Of a stretch of 64,000 nt of DNA, positions 24,198 through 35,437 are shown piece after piece. Position 1 is the stretch's first letter; each line of letters starts with the position of its first letter. The notes under the pieces are model-generated. The model was not told where the DNA came from, did no database searches, and saw nothing but the letters and a program-made list of their open reading frames with translations. The position numbers were made by a program, and so were the translations under genes. The stretch covers positions 135,581-199,580 of the forward strand of contig NZ_BDJF01000006.1 of the NCBI RefSeq assembly GCF_001895205.1, written 5' to 3'. The stretch is from Vibrio injensis (lineage in GTDB: Bacteria; Pseudomonadota; Gammaproteobacteria; Enterobacterales; Vibrionaceae).

Positions 24198-24224
24198 AAA
24201 AAACCACTTCGGTGGTTTTTTTTT
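24198..24224 (+). terminator. Strong terminator after the 24-residue ORF
   Basis: An ACCAC / GTGGT stem, extended by A-T pairs, closes on a TTCG tetraloop and is followed by nine T residues. It is a textbook rho-independent terminator on the plus strand. Confidence 0.9.
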
Positions 24225-24331
24225 GCACGACCTAAAGAAATGCTTCATCTTTCATGTTATTCACCAGCCTTGAGTTTTGCTTCTTTACCCCCCATTTGTT
24301 TAACAATGCCTCCATGCAATAAGGAATGATC

Positions 24332-25186
24332 ATGCTCCCTAATCATCATAGTGATGTCTCTGCACACAATTTTCAGGAAATACTGGCCAATTCAGCTCAT
24401 CAACCTGTATTATTTTATTTTTGGGCTCCCATCAGTGATGAAAGTGCTCAACTACTCCCAGAGCTACAACAACTTGCCCAGCAATACGCTGGCGCCTTCC
24501 AATTAGCTACCTTAAATTGCCAGCAAGAGCAGCATATCGCGGCTCAATTTGGTATTCAGGCACTACCAACCATTGCATTATTTATTAATGGCCAACCGGT
24601 GGATGGATTAGGTGGACCACAGCCGCTTAGTGCCATCATCGACATGCTCGATAAACACTTACCTAGCCAAGAAGAGCGTACGGTTCAACAAGCATTACAA
24701 CTCGTTAAGCAGCAAGACTATACACAAGCGTTACCGTTACTCCTCGAGCTCAGTGAAACTTGGCAAAACCAAGGTGAAGTTAAGCTAGCATTAGCGGACT
24801 GCTTTATTGCCACTCGTCGTTTTGCCGAAGCCAAAACGTTGCTAGATAGCGTCCCTATGCAATATCAGCAAAGCGATTACAAACGTTTGTTGGCACAAAT
24901 TGAATTGTATGAACAAGCCGCTGAAAGCCCAGCGATTAAAGAGCTAGAAGAAGTGTTAGCGCAAGATAGTACCAATGCGATTATTGCTAATGAATTGGCC
25001 TCTCAATACCATCAAGTCCAACGTGATGAAGATGCACTAGAACTACTCTGGCGCTTTTTAGAACGTGATTTAACACTATTAGATGGTGAAATGAAAAAGA
25101 CATTTATGGATATTCTAAGTGCTTTAGGTCAAGGTAATCCAACTGCGACTAGTTATCGTCGACTGCTTTATTCTCAACTTTATTGA
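24332..25186 (+). CDS. ybbN: Thioredoxin-like TPR protein YbbN (CnoX-type)
   Basis: An N-terminal thioredoxin fold (about residues 10-110) precedes TPR repeats to residue 284. The active-site CxxC is absent: the loop reads WAPISDES. The protein should therefore act as a holdase or co-chaperone rather than a disulfide reductase, as described for E. coli YbbN with DnaK and GroEL. I prefer the ATG at 24332, 6 nt after AAGGA. The ATG at 24326 directly abuts that site. Confidence 0.92.
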   Translation: MLPNHHSDVSAHNFQEILANSAHQPVLFYFWAPISDESAQLLPELQQLAQQYAGAFQLATLNCQQEQHIAAQFGIQALPTIALFINGQPVDGLGGPQPLSAIIDMLDKHLPSQEERTVQQALQLVKQQDYTQALPLLLELSETWQNQGEVKLALADCFIATRRFAEAKTLLDSVPMQYQQSDYKRLLAQIELYEQAAESPAIKELEEVLAQDSTNAIIANELASQYHQVQRDEDALELLWRFLERDLTLLDGEMKKTFMDILSALGQGNPTATSYRRLLYSQLY

Positions 25187-25204
25187 TATCTTAACCCAGC
25201 CGAT

Positions 25205-25232
25205 AACGCTATCTTTAGTAAAAGATAGCGTT
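25205..25232 (+). terminator. Terminator of ybbN
   Basis: A perfect 12-bp stem (AACGCTATCTTT / AAAGATAGCGTT) with a 4-nt loop is followed by AAATTTAT. It lies 19 nt after the ybbN stop. Confidence 0.7.
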
Positions 25233-25432
25233 AAATTTATCATTTATTTTTACTCTTTTATCTTGCGTCTCTCCTCTCGTCATTAATCAGTCAGCTCTCA
25301 TTAGCCTTTAGTTTTTCATGCTAATGATTGCCTATTCCAGTGTTCTGATAGACAATGATTTGGGAATTTTTATATTGGCACTTAAGCAACGTAAAAACGT
25401 TGTCGCAAAGTCTATAACTCAAAGGGAACGTC

Positions 25433-26356
25433 ATGGCTATTGATTCATTGATTACAATCGGCATATTTGTCTTCGTCGCCATTGTATTTATTATGTCGGC
25501 AGTAAAAACCGTCACTCAAGGTAACAACTGGACCGTAGAACGTTTCGGTCGTTACACCCATACACTCCGTCCCGGCTTAAACATTATTGTTCCATTTGTT
25601 GATAAAGTCGGTAGACGCATCAATATGATGGAGCGTGTTCTCGACATTCCAGCTCAAGAAGTGATCAGCAAAGACAACGCTAGTGTCGTCATCGATGCCG
25701 TCTGTTTTGTTCAGGTTATTGATGCAGCCAAAGCCGCTTATGAAGTAACAGATTTAGAGCACGCCATTCGTAACCTCACATTAACCAATATGCGGACAGT
25801 ACTTGGTTCTATGGAACTGGATGAAATGCTCAGTCAGCGTGACATGATTAATACCAAGTTATTAACTATCATTGATCAAGCAACCAGTCCTTGGGGCGTA
25901 AAAATTACTCGTATTGAAATCAAAGATGTTCAACCACCAGCTGATCTTACTGCTGCAATGAACGCGCAAATGAAAGCCGAACGGAATAAACGTGCAGAAG
26001 TTCTCGAAGCAGAAGGGATTCGCCAAGCACAAATTTTACGCGCCGAAGGTCAAAAACAGTCTGAAATTCTTAAAGCCGAAGGTGATAAGCAGGCTGCAAT
26101 ATTACAAGCAGAGGCTCGTGAACGCGCCGCAGAAGCAGAAGCGAAAGCCACTAGCATGGTTTCTGAAGCCATTGCGAAAGGGGATATGCAAGCCGTCAAT
26201 TACTTTATTGCTCAAGGCTATACCGATGCTCTAAAATCTATTGGCCAAGCAGAAAATAGCAAAATCATTATGCTGCCACTGGAAGCAACCGGCTTGATGG
26301 GCTCTATTGCTGGGGTTGCAGAAATGTTCAAACATTCAACAGAGAAAAAGGGATAA
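25433..26356 (+). CDS. qmcA: SPFH/band-7 membrane protein QmcA
   Basis: This stomatin-like protein of 307 residues has one N-terminal membrane segment (about residues 4-24), an SPFH domain (to about residue 180, with PGLNIIVPF and [13 protein letters not shown]) and a charged Ala/Glu-rich coiled coil ([18 protein letters not shown]). SPFH proteins organise membrane microdomains and modulate FtsH-type proteases. It is followed after 3 bp by an NfeD-type gene, the standard partner. Confidence 0.94.
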   Translation: MAIDSLITIGIFVFVAIVFIMSAVKTVTQGNNWTVERFGRYTHTLRPGLNIIVPFVDKVGRRINMMERVLDIPAQEVISKDNASVVIDAVCFVQVIDAAKAAYEVTDLEHAIRNLTLTNMRTVLGSMELDEMLSQRDMINTKLLTIIDQATSPWGVKITRIEIKDVQPPADLTAAMNAQMKAERNKRAEVLEAEGIRQAQILRAEGQKQSEILKAEGDKQAAILQAEARERAAEAEAKATSMVSEAIAKGDMQAVNYFIAQGYTDALKSIGQAENSKIIMLPLEATGLMGSIAGVAEMFKHSTEKKG

Positions 26357-26359
26357 CGC

Positions 26360-26827
26360 TTGATTGAATGGCTCGCTCAATTTAATTACTGGCATTGGTT
26401 AGCCTTAGGGCTAGCCTTATTGGCTGTCGAACTGTTAGGAACAGCAGGCTATTTCTTATGGCTTGGTCTGTCTGCTCTTTTGGTTGGCCTGGTTATGCTG
26501 CTAATCCCAATAGGTTGGCAGTTACAGTGGATGACGTTTGCCAGCTTTGTCCTATTAACTACTTGGCTTTGGTGGCGTCGCCAGTTTAAAGCTGATCGAA
26601 ATAGTGATGCTCAACGTTCGCTGAATCAAAAAGAAAAGCAATTGATTGGGCGACGCCTATTGCTCACTGAACCCGTAAAAGCACAGGTGGTCACTCGATT
26701 ACAATTAGGTGATAGCACGTGGTCAGCAATCAGTGACCAAGATATTGCAGCTCAGTGTATGGTAGAGGTTGTTGCTCTTGATGGTATTACGCTTAAAATT
26801 AAACCTTATCAGCCTTTAGAAAAATAA
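26360..26827 (+). CDS. ybbK: NfeD-family membrane protein (YbbK-like)
   Basis: This 155-residue protein has two or three membrane segments in its first 75 residues (YFLWLGLSALLVGLVM and FASFVLLTTWLWW) and a C-terminal OB-fold-like NfeD domain. It starts with TTG at 26360, 3 bp after qmcA, with AAAAGGGA just upstream. The pair forms a stomatin/NfeD operon. Confidence 0.9.
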   Translation: MIEWLAQFNYWHWLALGLALLAVELLGTAGYFLWLGLSALLVGLVMLLIPIGWQLQWMTFASFVLLTTWLWWRRQFKADRNSDAQRSLNQKEKQLIGRRLLLTEPVKAQVVTRLQLGDSTWSAISDQDIAAQCMVEVVALDGITLKIKPYQPLEK

Positions 26828-26838
26828 GTAGTTACTTT

Positions 26839-26866
26839 GAGTGAGAGCTAAGAATAACTCTCACTC
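26839..26866 (+). terminator. Terminator of qmcA-ybbK
   Basis: A 9-bp stem (GAGTGAGAG / CTCTCACTC) with a 10-nt loop is followed by TCTCTATAT. The T tract is weak. Confidence 0.5.
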
Positions 26867-26969
26867 TCTCTATATGAAGATAGACTCACTGTATTAATTA
26901 AGATAAATCAACGTAGCCTATGCTGCTGCAGCTTCAAGTCAGAAGTAGACCGTAGAAAACGATAAAAAT

Positions 26970-27386
26970 CTACGTGCTCTTATCGTCAACATCTTTACAA
27001 CAACCCTTCAATTCTTTAATGATCGGACAATCATGTCCTTCATCACCGGGACAAGATGCAATCCACTCTTCAAGCTGCCGCTTAATCAAGGTGAGTTCGG
27101 TCAGTTTACTCGATACTTCCTGCAACTTTTCTTGTGCTCGCGCACGCACCGCTGCGCGCGTGCGCTGTGGATCATTGGCCAGTGTGAGCATAGCTTTACA
27201 CTCATCCAGACTAAAACCTACTCGCCGACAGCGAGCAATTAATAATAAATCATCGACATGCTGTGGTGTGTAAGTTCGGTAACCACTTGCAGATCGTAAT
27301 GGCACAGTGATCAGACCTTTCTCTTCATATAAACGAATCGATTTAGCACTTAATCCTGTTAATTTAGCAACTTGGCTAATATTCAT
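26970..27386 (-). CDS. cueR: MerR-family copper-responsive regulator CueR
   Basis: This 138-residue protein has the MerR winged helix (MNISQVAKLTGLSAKSIRLYEEKGL), a long dimerisation helix and the Cu(I)-binding loop CPGDEGHDCP, followed by a terminal CC pair. E. coli CueR has the same loop and activates copA and cueO. I use the ATG at 27386 because the longer frame would overlap the upstream DUF2057 gene. No copA lies beside it in this window. Confidence 0.93.
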   Translation of the reverse strand: MNISQVAKLTGLSAKSIRLYEEKGLITVPLRSASGYRTYTPQHVDDLLLIARCRRVGFSLDECKAMLTLANDPQRTRAAVRARAQEKLQEVSSKLTELTLIKRQLEEWIASCPGDEGHDCPIIKELKGCCKDVDDKST

Positions 27387-27397
27387 CATATTTTTAA

Positions 27398-28030
27398 TTA
27401 TTGGCTTACTGCCCAAGATAAGAAAGATTTCTGTTGCTTTTCATCTAGCTCAAGATAAATTTTTTGAATCTCTTTTAATTTATCTATATCAATTGGAGTA
27501 TCTTTTACTAATGATTTAGGGCGTACCGTAGAACTAATCATCGATAAATCGTTTATCGCAGCTTTACTCCCCGAGCGATTAAATTGACGAAGTTGTTTCG
27601 TGTAATCTCCCATAAAAGAAAATGAACGACCAGGTATAAAATCTTGAGTAATAATAAGATCTCCTTGGGTGATTTCTACATTTAAACTCGGATAACGATC
27701 AAATTCCCTAGCATTGCTTTCATCCCGAATAGTCATTGCTGATGCTAAGTTAACGACTCCAGAATCGCCAACCACTTTTAATACCATGAGTGGAGATTTA
27801 TATTTATTTTGCTTGCCTGACATCTGAATTATTCGCTCAGTTCGTACAAGTAACTGATGTTCACCTGGATCTAAAGTCAATTCAGCTCGATGCCCAAAAC
27901 TAACACCTTCTGATTCACCATTTACGGCCAACAATTGAATATCACGATCAAAATTAACATTAATTACCGCATATCCGTTAAACGAGATACTCAATAATGA
28001 AATAAGTAAACTAATAGGTAAAATTTTCAT
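27398..28030 (-). CDS. DUF2057 (UPF0319, YccT-like) periplasmic protein
   Basis: This 210-residue protein has a signal peptide (about residues 1-21, ending NGYA) and the repeated strand pattern of the UPF0319/DUF2057 family (FDRDIQLLAVNG, LDPGEHQLLVR). The C-terminal third contains a helical segment (LKEIQKIYLELDEKQQ). The function of this family is not known. It lies 11 bp upstream of the cueR start, and so may share a transcript with it. Confidence 0.85.
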   Translation of the reverse strand: MKILPISLLISLLSISFNGYAVINVNFDRDIQLLAVNGESEGVSFGHRAELTLDPGEHQLLVRTERIIQMSGKQNKYKSPLMVLKVVGDSGVVNLASAMTIRDESNAREFDRYPSLNVEITQGDLIITQDFIPGRSFSFMGDYTKQLRQFNRSGSKAAINDLSMISSTVRPKSLVKDTPIDIDKLKEIQKIYLELDEKQQKSFLSWAVSQ

Positions 28031-28051
28031 AGAACATCCTTAAAATGAAAT

Positions 28052-28069
28052 GGCGAGCCAAAGCTCGCC
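28052..28069 (-). terminator. Terminator of the porin gene
   Basis: A 7-bp GC-rich stem (GGCGAGC / GCTCGCC) with a 4-nt loop lies 33 nt after the porin stop. On the minus strand ATTTCATTTT follows. Confidence 0.6.
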
Positions 28070-28101
28070 TTATACTCTACCGCTCAATAATCTAGCTTCG
28101 C

Positions 28102-29175
28102 TTAGAAGTAGTATTCTACACCTACAGAGTATTCATCATAATCCGCTGATTTCCAGCGACCATTATATGAGTTACCAAAATCAAGAGTACGAGCTCGTGC
28201 ATACAGTACAGCTGATGGGTCTACGAAATATAGCGCTTGCACAGAGAGCACATCATCATCGGAGCCTTTTAGCTTACTACCGCCGACTTTTAGCTCATCA
28301 TTTTTGGCATAACCTAGCTTAAACTGCCAATCACCTGTCGTATAAGCTAAACCGGCTGAATACGCATTTTGTTTCTCTTTATCACCAGCGACAGGTTTCG
28401 CTTCCATCATCTTATATTGCGCATAGAAGGAAAGTCCATTATCAAACCATCCTTGAACACCAAATAGATAGGCATCATTATCCCATTCAGTGCTTTCTTT
28501 TGCTACGTCGCGGTTACCTTCATAAGCTAAATCAAATTGGAAAACAGAAACTTTATAATGCGCCGCGGCACCTATCCAATAATCTTTACCATCGCCTTTC
28601 TGTGCGCCATCTTTACCGGCCATACCATAGGCTAGATTAAAAGATAGGCTATCTGCAAATGTTGGTGTATCCCAACGAATAGTATTTGAAGCACGGTCTT
28701 GGTGCTTAGTGCCACCGATAGCACCACCCCAGTCGTATACATCACCTAAACCAGGGTTAGATGCAGGCCAGTCCACCAATTCGTAAAGAGGTGACAAAAC
28801 TCGACCTAAACGAACAGTACCATAACTATCATGTTTAAAACCAACAAAGGTATCACGAGCACCTAGTTCAGAACCCGGATCAGAGAACGACGGATCAACA
28901 TATCCAGCCTCAATTTGCCAAATAAAAGTTGATTCAATATTTTTGAAGTCTTTCTCACCACGGAAACCAATTCGAGACTCATTATTAAGCTGAGAGCCTC
29001 CTAACTTATCATCCGTTTCTTTATTACCAGCATCGTAATCTCGGTAAGCGGCTTGTAATGCGATAACGCCATAGACCTCATAGTTATCTGCTGCAGAAAC
29101 ATTAAATGCGATACCAGATGCAAGCATTGTTGCAACTGCTGCACCGACTAAGGAAGGTTTAAAATATTTGTCCAT
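28102..29175 (-). CDS. Outer-membrane general porin
   Basis: This 357-residue protein has a signal peptide (cleavage after FNVSA, about residue 28), alternating amphipathic strands throughout and the terminal Phe (VGVEYYF) needed for BAM insertion. RIGFRGEKDF and VGFKHDSYGTVRLGR are typical of 16-stranded trimeric porins. By position next to ligA it corresponds, from memory, to the V. cholerae porin reported as chitin-induced. I cannot confirm that specificity from sequence. Genes for GlcNAc use lie elsewhere in this window. Confidence 0.88.
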   Translation of the reverse strand: MDKYFKPSLVGAAVATMLASGIAFNVSAADNYEVYGVIALQAAYRDYDAGNKETDDKLGGSQLNNESRIGFRGEKDFKNIESTFIWQIEAGYVDPSFSDPGSELGARDTFVGFKHDSYGTVRLGRVLSPLYELVDWPASNPGLGDVYDWGGAIGGTKHQDRASNTIRWDTPTFADSLSFNLAYGMAGKDGAQKGDGKDYWIGAAAHYKVSVFQFDLAYEGNRDVAKESTEWDNDAYLFGVQGWFDNGLSFYAQYKMMEAKPVAGDKEKQNAYSAGLAYTTGDWQFKLGYAKNDELKVGGSKLKGSDDDVLSVQALYFVDPSAVLYARARTLDFGNSYNGRWKSADYDEYSVGVEYYF

Positions 29176-29291
29176 GGAAAACTCCTAAAAATGGATATAG
29201 CTGTTTTTATGTTTTCCCCCAAAAGTTGGCCGCCGAAGGGAGAAAGCTTTTCCTTGTATGAGAGTAAGTGCAATCTCTCATCACTATCTGC

Positions 29292-29306
29292 ATACACATT
29301 GTGTAT
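29292..29306. promoter_or_regulatory. Perfect palindrome upstream of the porin gene
   Basis: ATACACA-T-TGTGTAT is a 15-bp perfect palindrome about 120 bp upstream of the porin start. It could be an operator. The rest of the spacer (29176-29590) is very AT-rich and contains no gene I can support. Confidence 0.4.
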
Positions 29307-29590
29307 CCATGCATTAAGACTATCTGGATAGAGTAAAACATCAATCAGATCTTAATTTTTAACTAAAAAAATATGAGCCATAACAAATTTTAAGCGAGTA
29401 AGTGATCCAGATCTAATAATTAATATATTAAACAATAAATAAAAAAATTATTTAATTAACAATAACTTAAAAATTAAAATAATTGAATAATTGAAGTAGG
29501 TCGCATTGATCAAAAATAGAAAGTGACAAAATAGTTACATTCAATCTCACTAATTTCTCCTTATAAATTAAGTTATTTTGGGCAATAAAA

Positions 29591-29623
29591 AACCCTTAGC
29601 CATTAATCAAGTGGCTAAGGGTT
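29591..29623 (-). terminator. Terminator of ligA
   Basis: A perfect 12-bp stem (AACCCTTAGCCA / TGGCTAAGGGTT) with a 9-nt loop is followed on the minus strand by a T run. It lies 20 nt after the ligA stop. Confidence 0.9.
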
Positions 29624-29643
29624 GTCGTTAGTATTTAAAATCG

Positions 29644-31668
<2,025 letters not shown>

Positions 31669-31675
31669 TCATGAA

Positions 31676-31697
31676 AAAAGGCTCCGGTCGGAGCCTT
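31676..31697 (-). terminator. Terminator or attenuator between zipA and ligA
   Basis: AAGGCTCCGACCGGAGCCTT followed by a T run on the minus strand forms a compact GC-rich hairpin 13 nt after the zipA stop. It would limit read-through into ligA. Confidence 0.85.
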
Positions 31698-31709
31698 AAG
31701 ATAGGTTAA

Positions 31710-32579
31710 TTATTTCTGTTTAAGCTTGAACTGTTGAATTTGTTTACGATATTCAGCTAGCCGATTGGGGGTCATCAAGTTGCGCGCATCATCTAAAACG
31801 TTAGCACCCATATCATCAGCAATTTGTTGAGCCGTTTTGAGCATTAACTTAAAGTTTTGCTCAGCATCACCGTAACAAGGTAAGGTCATAAAGAAAGAGA
31901 TACCTTTGGTGGTAAATTCCGCTGGATCATCATGTTTTAATGTTCCCGGCTGTAACATATTAGCCACACTAAACAAAACTTTTCCCGTTCCCGATAAATC
32001 AGCATGACGGTGATAGATGTCCAGCTCACCATACAGCAATCCATTTTGTTGGAAGCTATCAAACAATTTACTACCAACAAAAGGCTCAGCACCTGCGCAA
32101 TGTACATTAAGCACAATCACCTGCATTTCAGGCTCTTCTTCTGGGATTTCATTTTGAGTAGAGGTAATGGCTTCAGATGAGTCTTCAACTACCGACGTAT
32201 CAAGACGACGTTCCTCGTCAAAATCAACGTTTAGTTCAACTATTGGTTGTTCCGAGATAGTGTTGAGATCATGACTCAAAACGCTTTGTGCTGCCTCACT
32301 ATTCTCTTGTAAATCATAATCAGCAATTAAAGGATCAATTTCATGACTGGTTAAACCAAAATCGGGCTCTCGGCGATCAGGGCGAGTGACTTCGTCATTC
32401 GACGTCACTTTCGCCTCTTTTACCGCCTTCTTATCTTGACGTTCAACATTGATACGCCCGAGCGGCTTATCGCCGAACTTCGACTTCCCTTCCTTTTTAC
32501 TGGTCCAAAGACCATGAAACAATAAAGCGGCTATCGCTAGCCCGCCAACAATAATGAGTACGAATCGCAATTCCTGCAT
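31710..32579 (-). CDS. zipA: Cell division protein ZipA
   Basis: ZipA tethers FtsZ to the inner membrane in the early divisome. The 289-residue protein has an N-terminal membrane anchor (residues 4-24), a basic then acidic variable linker, and the C-terminal FtsZ-binding domain (from about residue 150, starting [12 protein letters not shown]). It is divergent from cysZ, matching the conserved cysZ-zipA-ligA arrangement. Confidence 0.95.
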   Translation of the reverse strand: MQELRFVLIIVGGLAIAALLFHGLWTSKKEGKSKFGDKPLGRINVERQDKKAVKEAKVTSNDEVTRPDRREPDFGLTSHEIDPLIADYDLQENSEAAQSVLSHDLNTISEQPIVELNVDFDEERRLDTSVVEDSSEAITSTQNEIPEEEPEMQVIVLNVHCAGAEPFVGSKLFDSFQQNGLLYGELDIYHRHADLSGTGKVLFSVANMLQPGTLKHDDPAEFTTKGISFFMTLPCYGDAEQNFKLMLKTAQQIADDMGANVLDDARNLMTPNRLAEYRKQIQQFKLKQK

Positions 32580-32800
32580 CTTAAACTCTCAGTGTTTCGG
32601 TGTTGATGTTCTGAGCTTTAACGCCTATGTTGAACGTCTGCCAAAGTGGGGTGTATCGAACTATAAGGTTACTTTACCAAAAGTTACCCCTGATTTAGAA
32701 CAACTTAATGTTAGAAGTTACGTCTACAAGCGCATTTTTATTATTGTAAGCTTCAGTTACAATCTAAATTCTGCTTTTTACGTTCATATCGGAAGACATC

Positions 32801-33574
32801 ATGTCCCCACGTTCTGGATTAGATTATTTTTTTGATGGTGTTCATCTGGCTTTTTCACCGGGTATCCGTCGCTTTACTTTACTCCCACTGATCATCAACT
32901 TACTGTTGGTTGGAACGGCTTTATATTACCTTTTTACTCATCTTAACGATTGGATAAACCAGTGGCTTAACGCTCTACCCAGTTTTTTATCTTGGCTATA
33001 TTACCTACTTTGGCCATTGCTCACTATCACTATCCTCGGTACTTTTTCCTATTTTTTCAGCACGCTAGCTAATTTTATTGCTTCGCCTTTTCATGGCCTA
33101 TTGGCCGAAAAGGTCGAGCAAAAAATAACCGGAGAAATCGAAAGCGATCTTAGCTTATTCTCTGTACTCAAGGACACGCCACGCATTCTTCTTCGTGAGG
33201 GACAAAAACTCCTTTACGTTATTCCTCGCGCACTAGGACTTTTCCTGTTGTTACTCATTCCAGGTTTAGGACAAACGCTAGGGCCTGTTATCTGGTTTTT
33301 ATTCACCGCTTGGATACTCGCCATCCAATACTGTGATTATTCCTTTGATAACCATAAAGTGGACTTTAACGTGATGCGTAAGCAATTAAAACAGAAATCA
33401 GGTAAAACCTATGGCTTTGGCATGGTAGTCGCGCTATTAACCACGATCCCTGTTGTAAATCTTTTTATTATGCCAATTGCAGTATGCGGAGCTACCGCTA
33501 TGTGGGTTGGTGAATTTAAATATTCTCATACCAGCCACTCGGCCTCTGCCAGCAAGACAATATCCACAAAATAG
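32801..33574 (+). CDS. cysZ: Sulfate transporter CysZ
   Basis: This 257-residue inner-membrane protein imports sulfate for cysteine synthesis. It has four long hydrophobic segments and the family N-terminus SGLDYFFDGVHLAFSPGIRRF. IPGLGQTLGP marks the third helix pair. The conserved neighbour cysK follows 193 bp downstream. Confidence 0.95.
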   Translation: MSPRSGLDYFFDGVHLAFSPGIRRFTLLPLIINLLLVGTALYYLFTHLNDWINQWLNALPSFLSWLYYLLWPLLTITILGTFSYFFSTLANFIASPFHGLLAEKVEQKITGEIESDLSLFSVLKDTPRILLREGQKLLYVIPRALGLFLLLLIPGLGQTLGPVIWFLFTAWILAIQYCDYSFDNHKVDFNVMRKQLKQKSGKTYGFGMVVALLTTIPVVNLFIMPIAVCGATAMWVGEFKYSHTSHSASASKTISTK

Positions 33575-33767
33575 ATTAACGACCTAAATAATGAAATGAA
33601 TAACGTAAGGCTATAAGCGAAGAGAATAAAGCCATCTGATAAATCGCTAATAAGTTATAACTTTTTAATCCTTTTACTTTTCTATCGAATCTCTATTCTT
33701 GACCAGTATCAACCAATTTGTAGCAACGCATCAACGATTGACCAATGCGTAATAAAGGGACAGCACA

Positions 33768-34736
33768 ATGAATAAAATTTACGAAGATAACTCTCTGACT
33801 ATCGGTAACACGCCACTGGTTCGCCTAAACAAAGTCAGTAACGGCCGTGTATTAGCCAAAATTGAAGCGCGTAACCCAAGCTTCAGTGTTAAATGCCGTA
33901 TTGGCGCTAACATGATTTGGGAAGCGGAAAAACAAGGCAAACTGAAAGAAGGGATTGAGCTAGTCGAACCAACCAGTGGCAATACTGGCGTTGCTTTGGC
34001 CTTTGTTGCTGCGGCCCGTGGTTACAAATTGACTTTAACCATGCCAGAGTCGATGAGTCTTGAGCGTCGTAAACTACTCAAAGCGCTTGGTGCTAACCTT
34101 GAATTGACTGAAGCGGCAAAAGGCATGAAAGGCGCTATTGCCAAAGCAGAAGAAATCGTCGCCAGCAACCCAAGTAAATACTTACTGCTTCAGCAATTCG
34201 ATAACCCGGCCAACCCTGCTATTCACGAAAAAACTACAGGCCCTGAGATCTGGCAAGCCACCGATGGTCAAATTGATGTCTTCGTGGCTGGTGTTGGTAC
34301 TGGCGGTACTCTCACCGGAACAAGCCGTTATATTAAGGGTGAAAAAGGTAAAGCGATCATTTCTGTCGCCGTAGAACCAGCTGAATCCCCAGTGATTAGC
34401 CAAGCCTTGGCAGGAGAAGACATTAAACCTGCACCGCACAAAATCCAAGGCATTGGAGCTGGCTTTATTCCAGGCAACTTAGATTTAGAACTGATTGACC
34501 GTGTAGAAACGGTAACGTCTGATGAAGCTATCGATATGGCTCGCCGCTTAATGGAAGAAGAAGGCATTTTAGCCGGAATCTCTTCAGGAGCAGCTGTTGT
34601 CGCGGCTAACCGCCTAGCCGAACTCCCTGAATTTTCTGGAAAAACCATTGTTACAGTGCTACCAAGCTCAGGAGAACGTTACCTTAGCACAGCACTCTTT
34701 GCTGGTATTTTTACTGAGAAAGAAAACCAACAGTAA
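33768..34736 (+). CDS. cysK: Cysteine synthase A
   Basis: The enzyme makes cysteine from O-acetylserine and sulfide using PLP. The PLP-binding Lys is residue 42 (PSFSVKCR), and the substrate loop TSGNTG is at 69-74. A glycine-rich phosphate-binding loop (GTGGTLTG) and SSGAAV follow. The 322-residue length is standard. It follows cysZ and ends with a strong terminator. In E. coli it is CysB-controlled, but I cannot place a CysB site. Confidence 0.97.
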   Translation: MNKIYEDNSLTIGNTPLVRLNKVSNGRVLAKIEARNPSFSVKCRIGANMIWEAEKQGKLKEGIELVEPTSGNTGVALAFVAAARGYKLTLTMPESMSLERRKLLKALGANLELTEAAKGMKGAIAKAEEIVASNPSKYLLLQQFDNPANPAIHEKTTGPEIWQATDGQIDVFVAGVGTGGTLTGTSRYIKGEKGKAIISVAVEPAESPVISQALAGEDIKPAPHKIQGIGAGFIPGNLDLELIDRVETVTSDEAIDMARRLMEEEGILAGISSGAAVVAANRLAELPEFSGKTIVTVLPSSGERYLSTALFAGIFTEKENQQ

Positions 34737-34762
34737 TAGGTGGTTAAATCAAATTTTCGTTT

Positions 34763-34789
34763 AAAAAAGCCCCATGCAGGGGCTTTTTT
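34763..34789 (+). terminator. Terminator of cysK
   Basis: An AAAAAAGCCCC / GGGGCTTTTTT stem with a 5-nt loop lies 26 nt after the cysK stop. It works on the plus strand and possibly on both. Confidence 0.92.
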
Positions 34790-35033
34790 GTTGATCCTAG
34801 CCCCACCTTTGGTAATATCGGGATGTTTTATTTCTAGCTTCAAAATAAAGAAGCAGGCAAGATTAAAGTCAGGGCTGATTTCTGGTAAAACTCTACCTCA
34901 GCCGCTGATTGTTTTAAACTGAAATAAGCGCTACCACGAAAATCCCGTTACTCTGCTAGCAGAAATGGGCAGTAAAGGTTAAGCTTATCTAAGTGAACAA
35001 CTTACAAAAACTACATTAATTGGGGTATAACAC
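34790..35033 (+). promoter_or_regulatory. ptsH upstream region
   Basis: This spacer should contain the pts operon promoter. No gene is supported and no clear CRP site is visible. GGGGTATAACAC precedes the ptsH ATG. Confidence 0.4.
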
Positions 35034-35291
35034 ATGTACGAGAAGCAAGTAGAAATCACTGCAGAAAATGGTCTTCATACTCGTCCAGCTGCACAGTTTG
35101 TTAAAGAAGCAAAAGCATTCGATGCTGATATTACTGTGACTTCAAACGGTAAAAGCGCCAGCGCTAAAAGCTTATTTAAACTACAAACCCTTGGCCTAGT
35201 TAAAGGCACAGTGGTCTCTATCTCGGCTGAAGGCCCTCAAGCAAAAGAAGCCGTTGATCACCTAGTTGCCCTAATGGACCAACTTCACTAA
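35034..35291 (+). CDS. ptsH: Phosphocarrier protein HPr
   Basis: HPr carries phosphate from enzyme I to the sugar-specific IIA proteins. His15 is the phosphorylation site ([10 protein letters not shown]), and Ser46 is also conserved ([12 protein letters not shown]). The 85-residue length matches the family. It is the first gene of ptsH-ptsI-crr. Confidence 0.98.
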   Translation: MYEKQVEITAENGLHTRPAAQFVKEAKAFDADITVTSNGKSASAKSLFKLQTLGLVKGTVVSISAEGPQAKEAVDHLVALMDQLH

Positions 35292-35308
35292 TCGACGCTC
35301 TCTATTTT

Positions 35309-35350
35309 AAATAAAGGTCATTTTGTTTGAACGACAAAATGGCCTTATTT
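35309..35350 (+). promoter_or_regulatory. Long hairpin between ptsH and ptsI
   Basis: An 18-nt arm and a 17-nt arm pair (AAATAAAGGTCATTTTGT with ACAAAATGGCCTTATTT, one bulge and one G-T), leaving a 7-nt loop. No T tract follows. It may slow transcription or protect ptsH mRNA, giving more HPr than enzyme I. Confidence 0.6.
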
Positions 35351-35437
35351 GAAATATGATCAACAATAAACTACATATTATTGTTGATGCATCGTCTATA
35401 TTCTCCCGTTTACAGTTGACCAATTTAAGGTAAGGCT

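Noticed and set aside
32554-32835. 93-codon plus-strand frame across the zipA-cysZ spacer
   Set aside because: It overlaps the ends of both genes and has no family features. The divergent promoters occupy this spacer.
34740-34922. 60-codon frame after cysK
   Set aside because: It runs through the cysK terminator hairpin and has no plausible start site, so it is not a gene.
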